6,575 nucleotides of DNA, taken from an uncultured Pseudomonadota bacterium (lineage in GTDB: Bacteria > Myxococcota_A > UBA9042 > CAIXZC01). Of the stretch, positions 1-5,669 are shown piece by piece. Every line of letters begins with the position of its first letter. Positions within the stretch are counted from its first letter, which is position 1. Under the pieces are notes generated by a model that had not been told where the DNA came from, did not search any database, and was given only the letters and a program-made list of their open reading frames with translations. The stretch lies in contig CALFHQ010000628.1 of the NCBI GenBank assembly GCA_937876385.1, positions 1 through 6,575 of the forward strand. The letters run 5' to 3'. Position numbers and translations under genes: made by a program.

Positions 1-270
1 ATCACCACCACCGGGAATGTCGCCCCGGAGATGATGAGCCGCATGTACCGCTCCTTTGACAAACTGGAGATCCAGGCAGCCAGAGAAGACCATTTTTCGC
101 TGCTTCCACTGTTCGAAGCGCTCTTTGCAGAAGTCAATCCGGCCCCTGTGAAGTTCGCACTGAGCGAGTTGGGGTTGATGCGCAACGAATTGCGCCTTCC
201 CATGATTCCGGTCTCGGCTCTCACCCAGGACCGCATTCGAGAAGCCCTCAAGGCCGTCCATCTCCTCTAG
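1..270 (+). CDS. dapA: 4-hydroxy-tetrahydrodipicolinate synthase, C-terminal part (5' truncated by window)
   Basis: The reading frame is open from base 1 to a TAG at 268-270, giving the last 89 residues of a protein whose start lies outside the window. DapA condenses pyruvate with aspartate semialdehyde in the cytoplasm, the first committed step of lysine and diaminopimelate synthesis. The visible part matches the C-terminal helical region of the family: an N-V-A-P-E-M segment at fragment residues 6-11, then N-P-A-P-V-K-F-A-L at about 52-60, and an L-R-L-P-M-I-P-V-S segment near the end. The catalytic lysine and tyrosine lie upstream and cannot be checked. The next gene encodes DapB, which uses the DapA product, and this supports the call. 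Identification comes from recalled family motifs. The main uncertainty is that other DapA-superfamily lyases have a similar tail. Confidence 0.9.
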   Translation: MTTTGNVAPEMMSRMYRSFDKLEIQAAREDHFSLLPLFEALFAEVNPAPVKFALSELGLMRNELRLPMIPVSALTQDRIREALKAVHLL

Positions 271-285
271 TTTCTTGGGCCCTGC

Positions 286-291
286 AAGGAG
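286..291 (+). promoter_or_regulatory. Ribosome binding site of dapB
   Basis: AAGGAG lies five bases before the ATG at 297, within the 26-bp gap after dapA. It is among the clearest Shine-Dalgarno sequences in the window and fixes the dapB start. No promoter-like or terminator-like element is visible in this short gap, so dapB is probably read from the dapA transcript. Confidence 0.8.
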
Positions 292-296
292 AACTC

Positions 297-1103
297 ATGA
301 CGCAACAATTCCGCACTCTCAAAGTCGCCCTGAATGGGGCGCGAGGAAGAATGGGACGCGAAATCCTCGAGCACTTCGCCGAGCAAGAGGACCTCGAGGT
401 TGTGGCCTTGTGGGAACACCAAGACCATCCAGACGTGGTGGGGAAAGTGCTGGTCGACGGATTGGCTGTCACCCCCCCCTTTCGGTCGAAAGTGCCCGTG
501 GATGTCGTCGTAGATTTTTCCAATGCTCAAGGGCTGGCCAACCTCCTCGCTGCCTGGACGGGAAGTGCTTCGCTGGTGTCCGGGAGCACCGGAATTTCGC
601 AAGAGACCAAGGAAGGACTGCGCAAGTTGGCCCTGCAAACCCCCGTTTTCCACGCCAACAACATGAGCATTGGTATCGCCGTACTGAGGCAACTTCTGCA
701 GACGGTGGCTGGAAAGCTCGACTCGCAGTGGGACGTGGAACTGGTGGAGATGCACCACCGCCGGAAGATTGATGCCCCCTCAGGCACTGCCGCATCGCTG
801 GTGGAAACGCTGATCGAGTGCTGGCCCGAAAAGCTGACCCCCGTGAGCGGTCGAGAAGGACTGGTGGGGGAAAGGAAAAGCAATGAACTCGGGGTCTTCG
901 CCCTTCGAGGAGGAGATGTTGTGGGGGAACACGAAGTGATCTTCGCCGGTCCGGGAGAAACCCTCCGGCTGGGACACACTGCCATCAATCGCAGGGTCTT
1001 TGCCAACGGCGCAGGGCGAGCCGTTCGTTTCGTCGTCCGGCAAGAGCCCGGGCTTTACTCCATGAGCGATCTCTTCAACAGTGCAGCGGGGAGCACGGAA
1101 TGA
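297..1103 (+). CDS. dapB: 4-hydroxy-tetrahydrodipicolinate reductase
   Basis: This 268-residue protein has the usual DapB length. The enzyme reduces the DapA product with NAD(P)H to tetrahydrodipicolinate in the lysine/diaminopimelate pathway, in the cytoplasm. The N-terminal Rossmann domain opens with the dinucleotide-binding motif N-G-A-R-G-R-M-G at residues 13-20. It continues with D-F-S at 73-75 and G-S-T-G at 96-99. The signature E-x-H-H-x-x-K-x-D-A-P-S-G-T-A spans 151-165. His153, His154 and Lys157 occupy the positions of the catalytic His159, substrate-binding His160 and catalytic Lys163 of the E. coli enzyme. The C-terminal H-T-A-I-N-R-R-V-F-A-N-G-A-G segment (227-240) is also typical. 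The stop overlaps the nadC start as ATGA. An eight-C run (472-479) lies inside the gene, but the frame is intact across it. Confidence 0.97.
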   Translation: MTQQFRTLKVALNGARGRMGREILEHFAEQEDLEVVALWEHQDHPDVVGKVLVDGLAVTPPFRSKVPVDVVVDFSNAQGLANLLAAWTGSASLVSGSTGISQETKEGLRKLALQTPVFHANNMSIGIAVLRQLLQTVAGKLDSQWDVELVEMHHRRKIDAPSGTAASLVETLIECWPEKLTPVSGREGLVGERKSNELGVFALRGGDVVGEHEVIFAGPGETLRLGHTAINRRVFANGAGRAVRFVVRQEPGLYSMSDLFNSAAGSTE

Positions 1104-1948
1104 ACCACATCGACTGGAAGAACGTGGACAACCTCATCGAAATGGCCCTGCAAGAGGATGTCGGCTCAGGAGATGTAACCACCGGAAGCATCATCCCCAA
1201 AGGACAAATGGGGAAAGCCCAGATTACGGCAAAGAAACCCACGGTGGTGGCCGGCCTGTTTCTGGTGGAGCGGATACTCCGCCGCCTGGACCCAACGATC
1301 ACGGTGACCTGCAACGTCTCGGACGGGAAGAAGGTCAACACCGGGTCCGTGCTGTGTCGCATGGAAGGTCCCTATGATGTCCTCCTCACTGGTGAGCGCA
1401 CCGTCCTCAACTTCCTTCAACGCCTCTGCGGAGTGGCAACCCTCTCACACCGCTTTGCGAGAGCCGTTCGCCATACCCGATGCAAGGTGCTGGACACTCG
1501 AAAGACCACACCGGGATTTCGCTCCCTGGAAAAGTATGCCGTGCGATGTGCCGGGGCCCACAACCATCGAATCGGTTTGTACGATGCCATCCTCATCAAA
1601 GAGAATCACATCGCAGCAGCCGGTTCCATCCCAAAGGCCATCAAGAAGTCCAGGAAAGCCCACCCGGATCTCCCCGTGGAGGTCGAGGTGAGGAACATGG
1701 AAGAGATGGTTCTGGCGGTGGAATATGGAGCCGATATCGTCCTCCTTGATAACATGAATCTGGGCCAGATCAGCAAAGGGGTGCAACTGGTGGGAGATCG
1801 AGTCACCCTGGAAGTGTCCGGGGGGGTCACTCTGTCTCGAGTCAGGCAGATCGCTGAGACGGGGGTCCATCGAGTCTCCGTCGGTGCCCTCACACATTCG
1901 GCTCCCAGTGCAGACCTCTCCATGCTGATCCTCCCAACCAATTCCTGA
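1100..1948 (+). CDS. nadC: Nicotinate-nucleotide pyrophosphorylase (carboxylating), quinolinate phosphoribosyltransferase
   Basis: At 282 residues this is the normal NadC length. NadC converts quinolinate and PRPP into nicotinate mononucleotide, CO2 and pyrophosphate in de novo NAD synthesis. Family motifs appear in order: L-Q-E-D-V-G-S-G-D-V-T-T at residues 17-28, T-G-E-R-T-x-L-N-F-L-Q at 97-107, D-T-R-K-T-T-P-G-F-R at 132-141, and N-H-R-I-G-L-Y-D with I-L-I-K-E-N-H-I at 155-171. These are followed by V-E-V-E-V (193-197), L-L-D-N-M (215-219) and V-S-G-G-V-T, then V-S-V-G-A-L-T-H-S at 259-267. Arg134, Lys135, His156, Arg157 and Lys167 fall at expected quinolinate and phosphate binding positions. 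The segment before N-H-R reads A-G-A-H, where a glycine triplet is more usual, a minor variation. The start overlaps the dapB stop by 4 bp, with GGGGAG at 1088-1093 as ribosome binding site. Confidence 0.97.
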   Translation: MNHIDWKNVDNLIEMALQEDVGSGDVTTGSIIPKGQMGKAQITAKKPTVVAGLFLVERILRRLDPTITVTCNVSDGKKVNTGSVLCRMEGPYDVLLTGERTVLNFLQRLCGVATLSHRFARAVRHTRCKVLDTRKTTPGFRSLEKYAVRCAGAHNHRIGLYDAILIKENHIAAAGSIPKAIKKSRKAHPDLPVEVEVRNMEEMVLAVEYGADIVLLDNMNLGQISKGVQLVGDRVTLEVSGGVTLSRVRQIAETGVHRVSVGALTHSAPSADLSMLILPTNS

Positions 1949-1951
1949 GCA

Positions 1952-2722
1952 ATGGTGTCCTCCATTTACCTCACAGACTCCGGGAGACAACGCCTTGACG
2001 CCCACTTCGCTTCAGTGATCCTCCTCAAGACGACCTCGTCCACAAATGACGTGGCCTCCCAGGCGCCCCTCGGAGACGGTGCCATCCTGGTGGCTTCCAC
2101 TCGTCAAGAATCGGGGAGAGGACGGCGAGGCAATCGCTGGGTCTCTGCCCCCGGTTCCCTGGCCTTTACGGTGGCTGTGCCCTGGAGCGGCCCGATGACC
2201 CGAGAGTCCGGCCCACTTCCCCTGGTCGCTGGTCTGGCGCTGGCGACCGCTTTGGAGAAGATGGGTGTGCCTGTGAAGCTGAAGTGGCCAAACGATCTGT
2301 GGATAGACGAGGAGAAAGTAGGGGGCATCCTGGCCGAGAAACACCGCCAGCGGATCCTTGTCGGGGTAGGGCTCAACGTGGCTTCGGCGCCGAGCCTGGA
2401 GCCGGACTGCGTGCCGGCCACCTTTCTGCAAAAACATGTCGGCTCGAAGCTTTCGATGGAGCTGGGGGATGTTCTGGTTTCTTGCGCCGGGGCGCTTGTG
2501 GAGGCCCTCTTTGAGTTCAAGAGGACCCGGGTGTTCCCCAGAGCGGAGTACCTGCTTTGCTTCCCATTTCTGGGCCAAAGAGTTACCATGGAACACGGTT
2601 CGACGGTGGTGGAAGGAACCATCGTCGATGTGGATGAAGACGGCGCCCTTGTGGTGCAAACCGAAACACAATCGATACGTTGCCAGGCGGGAGAGGTTCA
2701 TCATGTCCGAAGAAGGGCGTAG
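1952..2722 (+). CDS. birA: Biotin--[acetyl-CoA-carboxylase] ligase, class I (no DNA-binding domain)
   Basis: This 256-residue protein activates biotin to biotinyl-AMP and transfers it to a lysine of biotin carrier domains in the cytoplasm. The S-S-T-N-D motif is at residues 29-33. The biotin/ATP loop G-R-G-R-R-G-N-R-W is at 55-63; E. coli has Arg where Asn61 stands. K-W-P-N-D is at 111-115, K-V-G-G-I-L-A-E at 122-129 with Lys122 at the catalytic lysine position, and G-V-G-L-N-V at 138-143. Residues 205-256 form the small C-terminal beta domain. Only about 24 residues precede the catalytic domain, so the helix-turn-helix of E. coli BirA is absent and a repressor role is unlikely. The ATG lies 3 bp after the nadC stop, in the same frame, with no purine-rich site before it, which suggests coupled translation. 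GTG at 1955 is an alternative start. Confidence 0.95.
   Translation: MVSSIYLTDSGRQRLDAHFASVILLKTTSSTNDVASQAPLGDGAILVASTRQESGRGRRGNRWVSAPGSLAFTVAVPWSGPMTRESGPLPLVAGLALATALEKMGVPVKLKWPNDLWIDEEKVGGILAEKHRQRILVGVGLNVASAPSLEPDCVPATFLQKHVGSKLSMELGDVLVSCAGALVEALFEFKRTRVFPRAEYLLCFPFLGQRVTMEHGSTVVEGTIVDVDEDGALVVQTETQSIRCQAGEVHHVRRRA
2689..2696 (+). promoter_or_regulatory. Ribosome binding site of coaX, inside birA
   Basis: GGGAGAGG lies six bases upstream of ATG 2703, within the 3' end of birA. It decides the coaX start: the same frame stays open for 89 codons upstream, but that stretch is birA read out of frame, and the CoaX family begins just before its D-V-G-N-T-N motif. Confidence 0.75.
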
Positions 2723-3509
2723 CAGCGGGCTGTTGGTGGTTGATGTTGGAAACACCAACACCGTTTTCGGATTGGTGGAAGGGGGTGCATTGACCCTCGA
2801 CTACCGATTGGAGACCCGGCGGAATCGAACCGAGGACGAGTATTTCGCACTCATGGCGCCGCTCTTTCAGCGAGAAGGAAGCCGGCTGTCGAAGGTAACC
2901 GACGCCATCATCTCTTGCGTCGTGCCCCCTGCCCTCTACCCGATGCGACGACTTTGCAAGAGACTCACCGGGAAGAACCCCATCATCATCGACCATCGCA
3001 TTGATGTGGGGATCGAGCTTCGCTACCATCGACCTGAGGAGATGGGAGCCGACCGATTGGTCAACGCTGCTTACTCACACCTGCGATTTGGAGGGAGCAT
3101 CGTCGTGGACTTCGGGACGGCAACGACCTTTGATGTCATCACCCCTGATGGCGTCTACCTGGGCGGGTGCATCACCCCAGGGGTCAAGGTCAGTATGGAT
3201 GCCTTATTCTCAAGGGCGTCGAGACTACCGCGCATTGAAGTGGCCAGACCGGACAACGCCATCGGACGTAGCACAGAGGATGCCATGCGGTCCGGCGTGT
3301 ATTATGGATATGTGGCCATGGTGGACGGACTGGTGGCCCGCTTCAGAAATGAAATCTCCTTTGACCCCACCGTAGTAGCGACGGGAGGACTGGCTTCCTT
3401 GATTGCCAGAGACTCGACCACCATTCAAGTGGTCGAAAAAGACCTCGCACTCCTGGGCCTGGCGATCCTCCACGAACGGCTCTCCGGCGCAGAGGGTGTG
3501 GCGCCATGA
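2703..3509 (+). CDS. coaX: Type III pantothenate kinase
   Basis: This 268-residue protein phosphorylates pantothenate, the first step of coenzyme A synthesis. Type III kinases belong to the ASKHA fold and, as known for the family, are not feedback-inhibited by CoA and need a monovalent cation. The phosphate-binding D-V-G-N-T-N is at residues 14-19 and P-E-E-M-G-A-D-R-L-V-N-A at 111-122, with Asp117 as the likely catalytic base. V-V-D-F-G-T-A-T-T is at 134-142, G-G-C-I-T-P-G at 154-160, and A-T-G-G-L-A near 226-231. The chosen ATG places the first motif 13 residues in, as is normal. A start further upstream in this frame would only add out-of-frame birA sequence. The gene overlaps birA by 20 bp and its stop overlaps the next gene as ATGA. 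The birA-coaX pair is a recurring arrangement in bacteria. Confidence 0.97.
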   Translation: MSEEGRSSGLLVVDVGNTNTVFGLVEGGALTLDYRLETRRNRTEDEYFALMAPLFQREGSRLSKVTDAIISCVVPPALYPMRRLCKRLTGKNPIIIDHRIDVGIELRYHRPEEMGADRLVNAAYSHLRFGGSIVVDFGTATTFDVITPDGVYLGGCITPGVKVSMDALFSRASRLPRIEVARPDNAIGRSTEDAMRSGVYYGYVAMVDGLVARFRNEISFDPTVVATGGLASLIARDSTTIQVVEKDLALLGLAILHERLSGAEGVAP

Positions 3510-4384
3510 CGGAAACCGGGACTCCAAAGCAGCTACCTGTTGAACTCCTCCGGGAACTCAAGGACGTTGCCCAGGATGCCCGCTCTCTGCTCGTTCACCT
3601 GGAAACCAACGACACCAACCGCATCTCGGTTCCCGCAGATTTCCTCACCGTCCCCGATTTGCCCGCCGTAGAGCAACCTGTGACGGCCGCCGAAGTTCCT
3701 GACCTGGAACTGAAGCGGGCTTCGAGAAGAAGACCGGACGTTCCGGCGGAAGGAGCCGAGCTGGTTCCCGTGGATGTGGAGCGTGTGGCGAAGATGGACG
3801 ATCTGGACGAATTGCGTGCCTTCAGTCTGAGCTGTACGGCATGCAAGTTGTGTCGCACTCGAAACTCCGTGGTCTTTGGAGAAGGGGCCGAAGATGCCTC
3901 CGTGATGCTCATTGGCGAGGGCCCCGGTGCCAACGAGGATCGCACAGGCGAACCTTTCGTGGGGCGCGCAGGGAAACTCCTTACCCGAATGCTCAATGCC
4001 GCTGGTATGGACCGAGCAGAGGTCTTCATTACAAACATCGTGAAGTGTCGACCGCCGGGAAACAGAGACCCGGAGCCGGACGAGGTGCAAGCGTGCCGAC
4101 CCCTCCTGGAGCGCCAGGTGGAGCTTATCAAGCCGGCCATCATCACCACCCTCGGGCGACCTGCTGTCCAATCGATTCTAGGGTCCGACGTCGGTTTGGG
4201 ACGCCTGCGAGGGCGTCTCTACGACTTCCACTCCGTGCCCCTCATTCCGACCTACCATCCTGCCTTTCTCCTGCGCAGGCCTGAACACAAAGGGAAGGCG
4301 TGGGCAGATCTGAAAACCGTCGTGCAGTGGCTCGTTGACCAGAAGATTCGAGAGCCATTGCCGAAACCGTGGTGGAGTCACTAG
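3506..4384 (+). CDS. Family 4 (iron-sulfur) uracil-DNA glycosylase with N-terminal extension
   Basis: This 292-residue protein is predicted to cut uracil from DNA and start base-excision repair of deaminated cytosine. The catalytic domain covers about residues 105-280. Cys110 and Cys113 (C-T-A-C), Cys181 and Cys197, the last two separated by 15 residues, are the four expected [4Fe-4S] ligands. An additional Cys116 is present. Motif 1, G-E-G-P-G-A-N-E-D with P-F-V-G-R-A-G, spans 137-156. N177 sits in T-N-I-V-K-C-R-P-P, followed by N186, and the C-terminal motif P-T-Y-H-P-A-F-L-L-R centres on His251. These match the conserved uracil-pocket positions of the family. The first 100 residues extend beyond the minimal enzyme of roughly 200 residues. 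They contain an amphipathic helix (about 11-34) and then an acidic, proline-containing linker. The start overlaps the coaX stop, with AGAGGG at 3491-3496. Confidence 0.93.
   Translation: MTETGTPKQLPVELLRELKDVAQDARSLLVHLETNDTNRISVPADFLTVPDLPAVEQPVTAAEVPDLELKRASRRRPDVPAEGAELVPVDVERVAKMDDLDELRAFSLSCTACKLCRTRNSVVFGEGAEDASVMLIGEGPGANEDRTGEPFVGRAGKLLTRMLNAAGMDRAEVFITNIVKCRPPGNRDPEPDEVQACRPLLERQVELIKPAIITTLGRPAVQSILGSDVGLGRLRGRLYDFHSVPLIPTYHPAFLLRRPEHKGKAWADLKTVVQWLVDQKIREPLPKPWWSH
4371..4377 (+). promoter_or_regulatory. Possible ribosome binding site of the lipoprotein gene
   Basis: GGTGGAG at the end of the glycosylase gene is the only Shine-Dalgarno-like sequence before the lipoprotein. It lies 17 bases before ATG 4395, which is too far, but 8 bases before an in-frame TTG at 4386. 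Initiation at TTG 4386 is therefore possible and would add Met-Phe-Thr to the signal peptide. Confidence 0.45.
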
Positions 4385-4394
4385 TTTGTTCACA

Positions 4395-4982
4395 ATGAAA
4401 GCAAATGCCACAGCACCCTTGTTGTTCGTCATTGTCGCCGTAGTCCTCGCCATTGGACCGGGCTGCAAGGGGGAGAACCCCCCGGAAACTGCTCCTCTCG
4501 CGACCAAGAAGAAGGGTAGGGCCACCCAGGAGTCACCCCCAAAAAGGAGCGACGCAAAGGACGTGGCGGATGCCATCCAGCCACCAGAGGGGGGGAACAC
4601 TGCAGTGGTCCCCAACATGAATGCCCCACTGCAGGAAAGAGATGGCGAGAAGTGCAGGCCCGTATTTCAGCAAACAGGGAAAGGGTGCGATATGGACGGG
4701 ATCGTGGCACAGATCCTCCCGGAACGACAGGGAACCGGAGGGATTCCGCGGTGCTATCTGACCCATGTCGTGCCCCCCCGTGAAGGGAAAATGCGACTGG
4801 CCTTCGCGCTGACGCCGGAGGGGAAGGCCACGGGATTTCGCTGGATGTTGGACGACTTCAAGAACGAGGCCCTTGAAACCTGCCTGGTTGCAGTGTTCAA
4901 GGGACTTCAGTATCCCGCACCGGGGGACGTACCCTGCCAGGTAGTGTATCCGCTGACGTTTGTTCCAGAGGTGAAGCATTGA
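4395..4982 (+). CDS. Putative lipoprotein with AgmX/PglI-like (TonB-C-like) C-terminal domain
   Basis: This is a predicted exported protein of 195 residues with unknown function. Residues 1-23 form a signal sequence with a long hydrophobic core (L-L-F-V-I-V-A-V-V-L-A-I). It ends in G-P-G-C at 21-24, an imperfect lipobox that would place Cys24 as the lipidated residue. Residues 25-80 are a hydrophilic Pro/Lys/Glu-rich linker. Residues 110-191 resemble the AgmX/PglI C-terminal fold of myxobacteria: P-R-C-Y, then G-K-M-R-L-A-F-A-L-T-P-E-G-K-A, then A-L-E-T-C-L-V-A-V-F-K-G-L-Q-Y-P-A-P, then V-V-Y-P-L-T-F. Cys120 and Cys163 sit at the usual conserved cysteine pair. Cys87, Cys98 and Cys181 are extra. 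The start is uncertain (see the site at 4371). The gene lies inside the operon, but its role beside cofactor genes is unexplained. Confidence 0.8.
   Translation: MKANATAPLLFVIVAVVLAIGPGCKGENPPETAPLATKKKGRATQESPPKRSDAKDVADAIQPPEGGNTAVVPNMNAPLQERDGEKCRPVFQQTGKGCDMDGIVAQILPERQGTGGIPRCYLTHVVPPREGKMRLAFALTPEGKATGFRWMLDDFKNEALETCLVAVFKGLQYPAPGDVPCQVVYPLTFVPEVKH
4967..4974 (+). promoter_or_regulatory. Strong ribosome binding site deciding a TTG start for the HAD phosphatase
   Basis: AGAGGTGA, a long match to the anti-Shine-Dalgarno sequence, lies four bases before TTG 4979. The TTG overlaps the lipoprotein stop (TTGA). No ATG exists in frame before the D-x-D motif, and the GTG at 5006 would leave only three residues ahead of the catalytic aspartate, so TTG is the credible start. 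Confidence 0.75.
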
Positions 4983-5665
4983 GCGCAACAACCCGATATG
5001 ATCTGGTGGCCTTCGACTTGGACGGCACCATCATCGACGACACAGTATTCGTCTGGTACACCCTGCACGAGTACTTTGATACCCCAAAAGCCGCCCGGAA
5101 GAAGGCCTTTTCTGACTATATGGAGGGTCGGATCAACTACCAGGAGTGGTTTGAGCACGACATCGAGATATTGCTGGAGAAGGGGGCGAACCGCGCCACC
5201 ATCGATTTGGCATTGGCGGGGATGAAGCTCATTCCAGGCTCTCTGCAGACTCTTGAGATTCTTCGGGAAGCCGGAGCCTATCTTGTGGTGATATCCGGCT
5301 CCATCGATGTGGTCGTGGAGCGATTCGGGCTGGCCGAGTACTTTGACGAGCTGTATTTGAATCGCCTCACCTTCGACGAGGCGGGGAAGCTGGTGGCCTG
5401 GAAGCACACCCCCTACGATGTCTGGGACAAGGCTGTGGGTCTCAGGGAGGTCGCACACCGTCTCGGGATTCCGTTGGAGAAGACGGCCTACGTCGGGGAC
5501 AACTTCAACGACGTCGCAGTGGCCAAAGCCGCCGGGTTCTCCGTGGCGTTCAACTGCAAGTCCGACGAGTTGGCTGAAGTGAGCGATGTCGTCGTGGACG
5601 GCTCGGACATGAGAAACATCCTTCCCTATCTTCTGGACAATCCTGCCAAGCAAGCCGCTGAGTGA
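4979..5665 (+). CDS. HAD-superfamily (subclass IB, SerB-like) phosphohydrolase
   Basis: This is a 228-residue cytoplasmic phosphatase. The HAD motifs are complete. Motif I is A-F-D-L-D-G-T, with nucleophile Asp13 and acid/base Asp15. Motif II is V-V-I-S-G-S, with Ser106. Motif III lysine is Lys151. Motif IV is V-G-D-N-F-N-D, with Asp174 and Asp178. A helical C1-type cap lies between motifs I and II (about 22-85). The tail A-F-N-C-K-S-D-E-L-A-E-V-S-D-V-V-V resembles SerB. Aligned by eye with the Methanocaldococcus phosphoserine phosphatase, the substrate-binding Glu20 and Arg56 correspond to Thr22 and Asp61 here. Phosphoserine is therefore doubtful and the substrate is unknown. The gene begins with TTG, overlaps the lipoprotein stop by 4 bp, and appears to be the last gene of the operon. 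Confidence 0.9.
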   Translation: MSATTRYDLVAFDLDGTIIDDTVFVWYTLHEYFDTPKAARKKAFSDYMEGRINYQEWFEHDIEILLEKGANRATIDLALAGMKLIPGSLQTLEILREAGAYLVVISGSIDVVVERFGLAEYFDELYLNRLTFDEAGKLVAWKHTPYDVWDKAVGLREVAHRLGIPLEKTAYVGDNFNDVAVAKAAGFSVAFNCKSDELAEVSDVVVDGSDMRNILPYLLDNPAKQAAE

Positions 5666-5669
5666 GATT

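Larger units (their letters stand above)
1..5665 (+). other. Predicted eight-gene operon, dapA to HAD phosphatase
   Basis: All eight plus-strand genes are separated by 26 bp or less or overlap: 26 bp, -4, +3, -20, -4, +10, -4. Four junctions are start/stop overlaps. No gap is large enough for a typical promoter plus terminator, so a single transcript beginning upstream of the window is the simplest reading. The 3' end is not marked by a visible hairpin with a T-run. It must lie within or beyond the convergent minus-strand gene. Confidence 0.75.

Noticed and set aside
472..520. Programmed frameshift at the C8 run in dapB
   Set aside because: The DapB motifs before and after the run are in one uninterrupted frame, so no frameshift is needed to make the enzyme.
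1445..2005. A 186-codon minus-strand frame opposite nadC and the start of birA
   Set aside because: It is antisense to clearly identified enzymes, has no recognisable motif and is expected from codon bias in GC-rich DNA.
2436..2702. An 89-codon upstream extension of the coaX frame, starting at ATG 2436
   Set aside because: It overlaps birA out of frame, shows no CoaX similarity, and ATG 2703 has its own ribosome binding site just before the family's first motif.
2012..2761. A 249-codon minus-strand frame opposite birA
   Set aside because: Its length is notable, but it is entirely antisense to a gene with all expected BirA motifs and shows a low-complexity His/Arg/Gly-rich translation.
4335..4394. 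A start for the lipoprotein at ATG 4335
   Set aside because: It lies inside the glycosylase gene and would put 20 polar, charged residues ahead of the signal sequence, which is not how lipoprotein signals look.
4907..5653. A 248-codon minus-strand frame opposite the HAD phosphatase
   Set aside because: The plus-strand frame carries all four HAD motifs in order. The antisense product has no coherent family pattern.
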